32,374 nt of DNA from Nostoc foliaceum FACHB-393 (lineage in GTDB: Bacteria; Cyanobacteriota; Cyanobacteriia; Cyanobacteriales; Nostocaceae): the NCBI RefSeq assembly GCF_014698505.1, contig NZ_JACJTD010000070.1:1-32374 (forward strand). Reading direction: 5' to 3'. The translations under genes and the position numbers were made by a program. The stretch's first letter is position 1. The number at the start of each line of letters is the position of its first letter. Of this stretch, positions 23,978-31,158 are shown piece by piece. The notes beneath the pieces were generated by a model. That model saw only the letters and a list, made by a program, of their open reading frames with translations. It did not search any database and was not told the DNA's origin.

Positions 23978-24012
23978 AGCATTTAGGCTCCTGGGCGATC
24001 GCCCTAGTGGAG
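23905..24012 (+). pseudogene. Gene fragment, copy 2 of the inverted pair
   Basis: QTYIQQGFSDHLAAFYLYLG then SIPVQHLGS matches copy 1 at 23485-23628 in the opposite direction. A HIP1-type palindrome GGGCGATCGCCC (23993-24004) lies at its end. The frame stays open to 24135 but looks unnatural there. Confidence 0.4.
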
Positions 24013-24136
24013 GTACTTAACTCATCGCTACCAGCACTACTCCTTTCCAAAAAGCCAGATTTTTTATGCTTAATTATGCCCGTAGACCATCCCCTTATCC
24101 TGCTTGTCTACTGGATAGCCATATTTCCCTTTTAAC

Positions 24137-24568
24137 TCAACCTTCACCTTTACTAACAAACCAATTTTCAATGCTTAAACCATTAAAAAACTCAAAATCA
24201 GAAACATTATTAGTTACTAGAACTAAATTATTACAGAAAGTAATACTCGCAATTTGACCATCTACAAAAGCAGGAGTTTTGCCAATCTGGGATAATCTAA
24301 CCCTTTCTTGGGCGTGCCATTGCGCTGCCTTTAAATCATAATCCAATACTGGTAAATTTAAGACCGACTCATAAATATAATTTCTAAGATCCTCTCGCCG
24401 CTTAGATTCTGGCAACCGCAAACAACCATATAGAAGTTCATGAACAACAACACTAGAAACAGCCACTTCTGACTTATGAATATCTAGTTGGTGTAAAACA
24501 TTGGCATTAGGAATAGGACGTGCTGGCTCTGAAAGAATGTTAGTATCAAGTAAAAATCGTAAACTCAT
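24137..24568 (-). CDS. vapC: VapC-type PIN-domain toxin
   Basis: The 143-aa PIN ribonuclease has its acidic residues in order: Asp8 (LLDTNILSE), Glu44 (VHELLYG), Asp103 (FVDGQIA) and Asp124 (TNNVSDF). Such toxins cut tRNA or rRNA to stop translation until bound by their antitoxin. Its ATG overlaps the antitoxin stop (ATGA). Length is normal, and the gene seems intact. On plasmids such pairs kill cells that lose the plasmid. Confidence 0.9.
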   Translation of the reverse strand: MSLRFLLDTNILSEPARPIPNANVLHQLDIHKSEVAVSSVVVHELLYGCLRLPESKRREDLRNYIYESVLNLPVLDYDLKAAQWHAQERVRLSQIGKTPAFVDGQIASITFCNNLVLVTNNVSDFEFFNGLSIENWFVSKGEG

Positions 24569-24789
24569 AAATCAACTTCTCTACCTACACTCTTGTCTCG
24601 TAAATCAGCGAAATCCTCATCAGTAAAGATAATCCCCTCGCTTTGGATTACCTGTCTAAATTTTTGTAATCCTTGCCAAAAATTATCCCCTCTAGATTCC
24701 TCCTTTTTTTGGCGGAGAAACTCAAATAAATAGTCACGTTCTTCTGTGGGCAAACTGTTAATGGAATTAATAATTTCTTGTAAATTCAT
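24565..24789 (-). CDS. vapB: VapB-like antitoxin
   Basis: The 74-aa product (LQEIINSINSLPTEERDYLF, EFLRQKK, FTDEDFADLRDK) is helical and acidic at its C-terminus, a type usual for cyanobacterial partners of PIN toxins rather than an AbrB-fold. ATG at 24789 is preceded by a good GAGGAG Shine-Dalgarno, which decides against the TTG one codon upstream. It overlaps vapC by 4 bases. It should neutralise VapC and repress the operon. Confidence 0.8.
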   Translation of the reverse strand: MNLQEIINSINSLPTEERDYLFEFLRQKKEESRGDNFWQGLQKFRQVIQSEGIIFTDEDFADLRDKSVGREVDL

Positions 24790-24894
24790 CAATTAAGCTC
24801 CTCTAAACTAAATCTCAACTTTGGTAACTGTATTTTAATCTAAGCGGGTAAAATTTGAGGGTTGCTTTACTCCCGTCCCCTAGAACTTCTCTTC

Positions 24895-25109
24895 TTCTGA
24901 TACACTTCAATAAACTGGAAACTAAAACCGAGGCGGGTGGTGTCGATTTGGCGACACTGACCCCAAATTTTGGATACCACCTCGCAAAACGAGAACACCC
25001 CGTCCTCCTCATCGACATAGACCCCCAAGCAAGCTTAACCAAATTCATGGGGCTAGTGCCATCTCAGTTACAAAAAACCGTTGCTGATGCCACATTCAAA
25101 CCTAACTAA
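24895..25109 (+). pseudogene. Truncated parA copy (leader and 5' part)
   Basis: The 38 bases at 24895-24932 equal 28886-28923, the leader of the intact parA. Then 91 bases present there (28924-29014) are missing, and 24933-25092 follows 29015-29174 closely. The frame has GGVDLATLT in place of the Walker A motif, keeps LLIDIDPQASLTKFMGLVPS and ends in an unrelated tail with a stop. It cannot be an active ATPase. It is in the same direction as parA, 4 kb away. Confidence 0.88.
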
Positions 25110-25306
25110 GAGCGAATTTCCCCATGTTGCCGAATGTGTTCAACTAACCGCTTGGTTTCACCGCCAGCTAATTCTAGTTCCCTGAGATTGCCCACCAAAA
25201 TAAACAATTCCCTTGCCCTACTAACGGCGGTATTTAGTAAATTAGGTTTCCGACATCACCCCAATTGTCTTAGAGTTGTCATCCGAGCCAATAGAATAGC
25301 CATCCT
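25106..25306 (-). pseudogene. C-terminal remnant of a superfamily 1 helicase
   Basis: KPNLLNTAVSRARELFILVG then NLRELELAGGETKRLVEHIR is the typical last motif of DNA2/NAM7-type helicases (LNVAxSRA...LxVVG). Upstream, DDNSKTIGVM fits the preceding part but lies in another frame, so there is a frameshift near 25249. The rest of the gene is absent. The 302-bp inverted-repeat element starts exactly at its upstream end. Confidence 0.7.
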
Positions 25307-25608
25307 GGGGTTTTTTATACGTCCCCTCGAAAAGGGGGAATAGCAAAAACGAGGTTTGGCATTATTACCTTCAAATCCTTGTCAGCAAAGTTTTTCCCAC
25401 CAACGTGTCTCAGAAACTGTACTTTTTGAGACATACCAAAATCATGTCTCTTTTTATGTCTCAAAATACAATTCTCTCAAAGTTTAAAGAATAATGAGAC
25501 TCTCCCAAACCTATAGCTCTATGAAGGTTTGCGCTATTTTAAAGGTAAAGCACCATTCTTGATTAAATTCCTTAATCCCCCTTTTCGAGGGTTTGTACAA
25601 AAAACCCC
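25307..25608. mobile_element. Inverted-repeat-bounded 302-bp element (MITE-like)
   Basis: The 34 bases at 25307-25340 and the complement of 25575-25608 match at 29 positions, both beginning GGGGTTTTTT and holding CCCTCGAAAAGGGGG. The inside has no gene but several TGTCTC/TGAGAC words (25405-25500). Size, ends and lack of coding suit a non-autonomous transposable element or a deleted IS. No clear target-site duplication is seen. Confidence 0.55.
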
Positions 25609-25631
25609 AAACAGAAATAGCGCTAATCCTA

Positions 25632-27359
25632 TCAGTTTGAAATTGACCAAATTTTGAAAGTTTCATATTTTGCTAATTTCTCACCGTAACCTGCACTGAC
25701 TAAATAAACTTTCCCTGGTGTCATCCAATCAAAAATATCAAATTTTTGTGTGTAAATATTATTAATATATACTATCGCTGTCTGTCTAAAAACAAGCAGG
25801 TATACTTGATTGAAACTATTTTCTAAAACATTAAGATTTGATATTTCTTCTTCTACTCTATATCCATAACCATCTAAAGATAAAATTTTATCATTTGAAG
25901 AAATCCACATCGTGTAAACTTGGCGTTGGGGATTATTCAAGTCACTGCTAGTTTCTCGGAATGAAAAACCATACTTCCATTTCATATCCGTACCATTGTA
26001 GGGATTATAGAACTTGGCTTCTAGAATAAAGTCATGTAATTTTATATCTACAGAGTTGGTAGCATCTACTATATGGTGATCTATATACCTTAAATCGCCA
26101 GAAATTTTACTCCAGCGAAGTTTAGCCTTTGTTGTAAGTCGTTTAACCATTTCTTCAGGTGACAGTTGAGAGTAATCTTCATCTTGATTGTGTTCAAAAA
26201 ATTGTTTTTTCAAAACTGGTATTGATTCCTGTGAGAGGGATTCCAATTCAATGGCAACTATACCTTCATCAAAGGCTCTTTGAAACACATCCTGATTGCC
26301 GATATTTTTATAACCCAGTCCATCATAAAACCCTCTAGCAAACTCAATTGCTGCACTGTCTTGGATTGGATTATTCATACCAATTGCATAATTAATATAT
26401 TTGCTAATTGCTACAGCAGGTTTTTCTGAATAACAAGCGTTAAGCAGTACACATTTAACATAATCAGCGTGCAACTTAAACAGAGATGCTAAACCGGATG
26501 GTGTAACTGGCTTATCGTTTCCGCCATCATCTTCTAATAGCAAACTGCCATCTTCCAAACCATGTCCACAAAAATGAACAATTTGAGGTTGTTCTTCCGC
26601 AATAGCTCGACGGATATCTTGAGGACGTACAGCAGTTCTAATGCGTATTTCAAATAAATCCCGATTGGTGGCTCGTCGTATAGCTTCTTCAATTTCTCGA
26701 ATTTCTTTATCCAAACGCAGCCCGTGAGGAATTGCTGTTAGAATCAAAATTTTCTGCTGCTGAGTTAGTTTTATCAATAAATTATCTGAGGAAACTGGTG
26801 TTTTTTTTACTGCACCTTCAGTTAATAGTTCTTCGTTAATAGCTTTCAATTTTAAATTGCCAGGATTTGAATTTAGTGCTTTGCGAACTAAGTCTTCAAT
26901 CCATCCGTGAGATTCTGCTGTTTGTATTAATTTAAAAACAATATCTTGCAAACTCCCTTCACCAGCAATCGCTCTTAGATTTATATCTAATTCAAATGAC
27001 AACATCTGTTCTAGGGATGCCGTATTAGGAAAAGCATTAATTAAAGCTTCTTGTAATTTTCTCTTCTGCTGCCCATTTATAATCATATTTTTCTGTTGTA
27101 TGCTTTTAGGCTCAGAGATTGCAGGTATAGACTGGGCTGATTGTAACTGCTCTTCAATTTCATCGAGCCTGTCAGTAAGTCTCTTAAGCTCAGTCTCCTC
27201 ATTTTTAATTTGCTGTTCGTATTGAAACTTACGTGATGGGTCAGTTTCAATAACCAAAGCATTTCGCAGTCTTGCTATTTTTTCACTTTGGAGTTCATAA
27301 GATTGTTCAAAGGAATTTTTTTCTTGTTCCAATCTACGCCGTTGCTCATCTGACAGCAT
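25632..27359 (-). CDS. Coiled coil-EAD1-CHAT protease with C-terminal beta domain
   Basis: This 575-aa protein has four parts. Residues 1-75 are a charged coiled coil (MLSDEQRRRLEQEKNSFEQS). Residues ~97-172 match effector-associated domain 1 (KLQEALINAFPNTASLEQML, LIQTAESHGWIEDLV). Residues ~203-372 are a CHAT caspase-like domain with His266 (HFCGHG) and Cys309 (LNACYS). Residues ~415-575 are strand-rich (WKYGFSFRE, YTMWISSND, FRQTAIVYINN), like a LamG/jelly-roll fold. EADs recruit effectors in cyanobacterial conflict systems, and CHAT proteases act as executioners. The gene downstream on the same strand order (27519-28406) has the same coiled coil. Function as a cell-death or defence protease is inferred. 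Confidence 0.82.
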   Translation of the reverse strand: MLSDEQRRRLEQEKNSFEQSYELQSEKIARLRNALVIETDPSRKFQYEQQIKNEETELKRLTDRLDEIEEQLQSAQSIPAISEPKSIQQKNMIINGQQKRKLQEALINAFPNTASLEQMLSFELDINLRAIAGEGSLQDIVFKLIQTAESHGWIEDLVRKALNSNPGNLKLKAINEELLTEGAVKKTPVSSDNLLIKLTQQQKILILTAIPHGLRLDKEIREIEEAIRRATNRDLFEIRIRTAVRPQDIRRAIAEEQPQIVHFCGHGLEDGSLLLEDDGGNDKPVTPSGLASLFKLHADYVKCVLLNACYSEKPAVAISKYINYAIGMNNPIQDSAAIEFARGFYDGLGYKNIGNQDVFQRAFDEGIVAIELESLSQESIPVLKKQFFEHNQDEDYSQLSPEEMVKRLTTKAKLRWSKISGDLRYIDHHIVDATNSVDIKLHDFILEAKFYNPYNGTDMKWKYGFSFRETSSDLNNPQRQVYTMWISSNDKILSLDGYGYRVEEEISNLNVLENSFNQVYLLVFRQTAIVYINNIYTQKFDIFDWMTPGKVYLVSAGYGEKLAKYETFKIWSISN

Positions 27360-27372
27360 ATAAGTATTTAAT

Positions 27373-27412
27373 AGAATAGAGTTTTTTAGAAATTGCTTAC
27401 CTATAACAAAGC
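27373..27412 (-). promoter_or_regulatory. Conserved leader of the CHAT gene
   Basis: AGAATAGAGTTTTTT (27373-27387) and CCTATAACAAAGC (27400-27412) recur before the GUN4 gene at 28421-28435 and 28450-28462, with nearly the same distance to the start codons (14 and 15 bases). As only the coiled-coil part of the genes is shared, the conserved leader suggests common regulation or duplication of promoter plus N-terminus. Confidence 0.6.
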
Positions 27413-27518
27413 TATGTTATTGAACATCGAAGACGGTAATTTAATTTACATTCTTACTTTATTGGTAGTTTGTAGAACTTTGAATTAGAATTAATATCAT
27501 TGTTTTTGCAGCAGTTTT

Positions 27519-28406
27519 TTAATCTGAAATACACTGCTGTATCCGAAAAATCCAAATTCCAGATGACCACTCTTTCATCCAATACGTTTTGTCCGTACCT
27601 ACTCGGTAAACCTTTTTATAAATATCCGCAGGAAGATGTCCTTTAGGAGCATCAGAGGAAAAAATTAGAATTGGTTGATCCCACATATTTTGATTACCCA
27701 CAATCCAGCCCACTTTCCTGCCAAATTCTTTATAAGGCGCAAAGTCGCCAGAGTCAGGTGAAATGCCCGAACTCTCCCAAATACTCTTTTGTATGCTAAA
27801 TCCAAAGTGTCTATCTTTACCTTTTTCCTTAGTAGATTCTATCCAGCGTTGATTAATATCTTTTAAAACGTCACATCTAAATACCTTAATGTCTGATTCC
27901 CAAAAACTATTGTCTTTCACTCTATCTGATGCTTGAAGCATCAGGTTTGTAGTTTCTTCATCAGCCGCTTTCCATCTTTTCGCTTTCAGCAGTTGTTCAA
28001 GTAAAGTATAGTCTAAAGCTGGTTTCGTACTAATGGTAAGGTTATTGATGTTATTCCACATTAATACTCCTATTCCAAGAACAGCTACAATTCCTCCACT
28101 TAAAAGGAAAGGTAATTTCTTGTTAGTATGGTCTTTTAGAACAAAACTAGGTTCCAAACTAACTACTGTTTTATAAATCTGTCCAGACTCTAAGCATTTT
28201 TCAATTTCATCCAACCTATCACCAAACTCTTTTCGCTTCTTTTCTTGTTCTTTTATCTCTTGTTCATGTTGAAACTTACGTGATGGATCAGTTTCAATAA
28301 TTAAAGCATTTCGCAGCCTATCTATTTTTTCACTTTGGAGTTCATAAGATTGTTCAAGAGATTTTTTTTCTTCATCTAATCTACGCCTTTGATTATCAGA
28401 TAGCAT
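27519..28406 (-). CDS. Coiled coil-TM-GUN4 domain protein
   Basis: ATG at 28406 is chosen because it matches the start of the CHAT gene (MLSD); a GTG three codons upstream is possible. The coiled coil (~1-75) is about 70% identical to that of the CHAT protein (ELQSEKI, LRNAL, IETDPSRKFQ). A membrane segment follows at ~98-117 (LLSGGIVAVLGIGVLMW). Then comes a GUN4 domain (~131-262): LLEQLLKAKRWKAADEETTN, WESSGISPDSGDF, FGRKVGWIV. GUN4 binds porphyrins and works with Mg-chelatase; when fused to other domains its role is unknown. As a plasmid gene with an effector-type N-terminus, a sensory or adaptor function is likelier than pigment synthesis. Confidence 0.85.
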   Translation of the reverse strand: MLSDNQRRRLDEEKKSLEQSYELQSEKIDRLRNALIIETDPSRKFQHEQEIKEQEKKRKEFGDRLDEIEKCLESGQIYKTVVSLEPSFVLKDHTNKKLPFLLSGGIVAVLGIGVLMWNNINNLTISTKPALDYTLLEQLLKAKRWKAADEETTNLMLQASDRVKDNSFWESDIKVFRCDVLKDINQRWIESTKEKGKDRHFGFSIQKSIWESSGISPDSGDFAPYKEFGRKVGWIVGNQNMWDQPILIFSSDAPKGHLPADIYKKVYRVGTDKTYWMKEWSSGIWIFRIQQCISD

Positions 28407-28420
28407 ATTAATCACTTATA

Positions 28421-28462
28421 AGAATAGAGTTTTTAATTAACTTGTATTGCCTATAACAAAGC
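28421..28462 (-). promoter_or_regulatory. Conserved leader of the GUN4 gene
   Basis: This is the counterpart of 27373-27412: AGAATAGAGTTTTT (28421-28434) and CCTATAACAAAGC (28450-28462). On the minus strand the second block reads GCTTTGTTATAGG, whose TTATAG may be a -10 element. Confidence 0.6.
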
Positions 28463-28493
28463 AGTGGCATTGTAATTGGCAATAACCGTCTAC

Positions 28494-28643
28494 TCATCTT
28501 TTCAAGTCAGCAGACTTGGGAGCTTCGTTAGCTGTTAACCATTGCTCAATGAGTTCTGCCACAACTTGGCTCATCTTCAGCCTCCGCAAGGCGCAAGCAG
28601 CATGAAACCTTTTTTTGAGGTCGTCTGCAATACTAATGTGCAT
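28494..28643 (-). CDS. 49-aa ribbon-helix-helix protein near parA
   Basis: ATG at 28643 begins MHISIADDLKKRFHAACALR, then RLKMSQVVAELIEQWL, with stop TGA at 28494-28496. Strand, helix, turn with Met-Ser, helix is the RHH pattern, and the second helix resembles that of the 54-aa protein at 11964 (KTSMSQQARELILNWI). An in-frame stop upstream fixes the start. It is divergent from parA, with tandem TTTTAACGA repeats 23 bases before its start. It may be a ParG/omega-like regulator of the par operon; as ParB is also present, it could be a second DNA-binding part. Confidence 0.6.
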   Translation of the reverse strand: MHISIADDLKKRFHAACALRRLKMSQVVAELIEQWLTANEAPKSADLKR

Positions 28644-28665
28644 AATTAGGGCTGTTTTTGTATCA

Positions 28666-28691
28666 TTTTAACGATTTTAACGATTTTATAG
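28666..28691. repeat. TTTTAACGA tandem repeats (operator-like)
   Basis: TTTTAACGA occurs at 28666-28674 and 28675-28683, followed by a partial TTTTATAG (28684-28691). It lies just upstream of the 49-aa RHH gene. Such tandem 7-10-bp units are typical RHH operators (compare ParG and omega). The rest of 28644-28966 is A/T-rich with only a doubtful frame. Confidence 0.6.
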
Positions 28692-28966
28692 TTAGTTACG
28701 CTAAAACAAGACTACAAATGTACAAAAGATATTTACGTATTTTCTTGTTTGATAAAAAATCAAAATTACTTCATAAAATTGATAAATATCACTCTTTTAG
28801 TGGATGCAAAAAAATATTCTATGGTGATTGGCTCTTAGCTACAACAGCACAATGAGCTTGCACCGTTGAGGCTATCTCTAACCTATTCTGATACACTTCA
28901 ATAAACTGGAAACTAAAACCGAGCCGATTGACCAAATGTCAACGTATCTTCTAGGAACGAAAGCCA

Positions 28967-29737
28967 GTGTCAACTTCTGACCCTCCATGCCGCATTATCG
29001 CCCTGTTTAACCAAGCGGGTGGTGTCGCCAAATCAACACTAACCCAAAATTTGGGATACCACTTAGCAAAACGAGAACACCGCGTCCTTCTCATCGACAT
29101 AGACCCCCAAGCAAGCTTGACCAAATTCATGGGGTTAGTGCCATCTCAGTTACAAAAAACCGTTGCTGATGCCATTATCGATGAGCAGCCCTTACCGATT
29201 CATGAGGGCATTCACGGCATGGACTTGGTTCCAGCCAGCCGAGTCCTAAGCGGAGCCGAAATGCAGTTAGTCAGTGCTGCAATGCGCGAGTTGCGCCTTA
29301 AGGAAGCCGTTGAATCTGTTCTAAATGAATACGACTTCATTCTTATAGATTGTCCCCCCAGCTTAGGATTGCTTTCGTATATCGCCTTAGTCGCGGCCAC
29401 ACACGTACTCGTTCCCGTCGAAACCCATATAAAAGCCTTCGAGGGAACTGACGAGCTTTTACAAACTATCACCCACGTAAAAAATAAAGCCAACCGCAAA
29501 ATCCAAATAGCAGGGTTTGTTCCCACTCGGTATGCTCAACAGAATTCAGCCGATAAACGCGCATTAGCAGCAATCATTGAACAACTTTCCGCTTGGGGTC
29601 GTATTTTTCCACCCATACCCAGAGCTACCGCTTTTGTCGATGCGTCAGAAGAACGTGCGCCCCTAGCAGTATTTGACCCTAAACATTCTGTAGTCGCTAT
29701 CCTTGAAGAAATCGCCAAGGCTTTGGAGGCTTTATGA
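28967..29737 (+). CDS. parA: ParA partition ATPase
   Basis: GTG at 28967 is preceded by AGGA at 10 bases. The Walker A motif is NQAGGVAKST (~15-24): the usual signature Lys is replaced by Gln-Ala and the Gly before the catalytic Lys by Ala. Walker A' is LLIDIDPQASLT (~41-52), and Walker B is FILIDCPPSLG (~123-133). At 256 aa, it lacks an N-terminal HTH (type Ib-like). It forms dynamic gradients on the nucleoid that move ParB-bound plasmid. The stop overlaps the parB start by 4 bases. A truncated duplicate lies at 24895-25109. Confidence 0.9.
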   Translation: MSTSDPPCRIIALFNQAGGVAKSTLTQNLGYHLAKREHRVLLIDIDPQASLTKFMGLVPSQLQKTVADAIIDEQPLPIHEGIHGMDLVPASRVLSGAEMQLVSAAMRELRLKEAVESVLNEYDFILIDCPPSLGLLSYIALVAATHVLVPVETHIKAFEGTDELLQTITHVKNKANRKIQIAGFVPTRYAQQNSADKRALAAIIEQLSAWGRIFPPIPRATAFVDASEERAPLAVFDPKHSVVAILEEIAKALEAL

Positions 29738-30891
29738 TCCGACGTAAACAAACTGACAAACCCTTTGGGGGTCAAATTACAACTCCACCACCTGCACCTT
29801 GGTTATCCTCCCCAGATGGCGAGTTGCCAGCCGCTACTGAAACTACTATCAAACTCTCAGATATAGTTCTGCCTCAACACCAGCCCCGACGATACTTTGA
29901 CCCACAAGCATTAAAAGAATTAGTCTCGTCAGTCAAGCAGCATGGCATTCTCCAACCTTTGTTGGTGCGTCCAATTGGTGGAGGTAAATACGAATTAGTA
30001 GCAGGAGAAAGACGTTATCGGGCAGGGCAGTCAGCTTTGCTTGAAGTCGCGCCTGTGGTTGTGCGTGAGCTATCTGATGACCAAGCGTTTCAGTTGGCTT
30101 TGATTGAAAACCTGCAACGAGAAGACCTTAACCCCGTTGAAGAAACTGAAGGGATCTTGCACCTATTGGCAATCCGGCTGCATTGCGATGTAGAAGCCGT
30201 CAAATCCTTGCTGTATCGAATGAAAAACGCTCACAGCAAAGGGGAACAGCCGTCAAAATCCTCATTAAATGAATCTAGGAAAAACGTTTTTCCTAACTCA
30301 GATAATCCACAAACTCTTGACAACGTTTCTGACCATTTAGCCGAGAAAAATGAATCTAGTAAAAACGTTTCTCCTAACCCCGATAATCCACAAACTCTTG
30401 ACAACGTTTCTGACCATTTAGCCGATGAAACTGAATCTAGTAAAAACGTTTCTCCTAACCTAGATGAAGAACAAGTGAAAACGGTACAAGAGGTGTTTTT
30501 GAGCCTGGGACTCATGAATTGGCTATCGTTCATCACCACACGCTTACCTTTGCTCAATCTGCCCGAAGAAATTTTAATAGCACTGCGTTCCGGTCAACTG
30601 GAATACACCAAAGCACAAGTCTTGGCGCGGGTAAGAAATAATGAAATCCGAAAAAAACTTTTGTCCGAAGCGATAGCTAACTATTGGTCTTTAAGCCAAA
30701 TCAAAGAAAAAATCACAGATTGGACTGATGATGAACAAACATCCTCTTCTTTTGCAACTAACCAAATACCAGACCGCCTTCAAAATATCACCCAGCGCAT
30801 TAAAAAGCGTCAGCTTTGGAAAGAAAAAGACAAGCAAAAGCAGCTAGTAAACCTTTTAAACAAGCTCGAAGCCTTACTAGGGGATGAGTGA
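29734..30891 (+). CDS. parB: ParB partition protein with internal repeats
   Basis: The N-terminal ParB/Srx domain has LPQHQPRRYFD (~46-56) and the CTP-binding LVAGERRYRAG (~88-98), then LALIENLQREDLNPVEE (~120-136). A helical region with an HTH is split by 27-residue repeats (~179-239; NESSKNVSPN..., DNPQTLDNVSDHL). After them come FLSLGLMNWL and a helical C-terminus (~250-385) for dimerisation. It should bind parS sites and spread by CTP clamp closure. Insertion of tandem repeats between conserved parts is unusual and probably forms a flexible loop. It overlaps parA by 4 bases. Confidence 0.87.
   Translation: MIRRKQTDKPFGGQITTPPPAPWLSSPDGELPAATETTIKLSDIVLPQHQPRRYFDPQALKELVSSVKQHGILQPLLVRPIGGGKYELVAGERRYRAGQSALLEVAPVVVRELSDDQAFQLALIENLQREDLNPVEETEGILHLLAIRLHCDVEAVKSLLYRMKNAHSKGEQPSKSSLNESRKNVFPNSDNPQTLDNVSDHLAEKNESSKNVSPNPDNPQTLDNVSDHLADETESSKNVSPNLDEEQVKTVQEVFLSLGLMNWLSFITTRLPLLNLPEEILIALRSGQLEYTKAQVLARVRNNEIRKKLLSEAIANYWSLSQIKEKITDWTDDEQTSSSFATNQIPDRLQNITQRIKKRQLWKEKDKQKQLVNLLNKLEALLGDE
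30268..30471. repeat. 81-bp in-frame tandem repeat in parB
   Basis: Units at 30268-30348 and 30349-30429 are nearly identical; a third, partial unit runs from 30430 to about 30471. Each unit has the palindromic hexamer AACGTT twice: 30283, 30322, 30364, 30403 and 30445, spaced 39, 42, 39 and 42 bp. In-frame length means the protein stays open, so copy number can vary without harm. Confidence 0.85.
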
Positions 30892-31054
30892 CTATGACCC
30901 CTACAGTCCCACTGCTTCCACAGCTTATCACCGAGCGGCTGGGGCATCAGGGCAGTATCCTCAAATATCATTACCGTTGCGTAAGGATGATTGCGCTCTT
31001 TCTGCTCAAGCGTGTGCAATTACGGTATGGTTATCAAAATTGACCATCTTGTAG
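30884..31054 (+). CDS. Possible small gene overlapping the parB end (56 aa)
   Basis: ATG at 30884 overlaps the parB stop by 8 bases and reads MSDYDPYSPTASTAYHRAAG, ending at TAG 31052-31054. Another frame from ATG at 30895 is also open, and no family fits either. The overlap suggests coupling but the evidence is weak. Confidence 0.3.
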   Translation: MSDYDPYSPTASTAYHRAAGASGQYPQISLPLRKDDCALSAQACAITVWLSKLTIL

Positions 31055-31158
31055 GGGGATTATGTGGGTTAACTACCAACATTTTAGATATGAATTGCTA
31101 GCAGTTATTGAAACACAATTGCTTCAGGCGATTGGCTGTAAAAGGAAAGTTACGTCTC

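Noticed and set aside
28658..28855. 65-aa plus-strand frame upstream of parA
   Set aside because: AT-rich with biased composition, no Shine-Dalgarno, and it overlaps the TTTTAACGA operator repeats.
30231..30557. 108-aa minus-strand frame in parB
   Set aside because: Mirror of the 81-bp repeats of parB.
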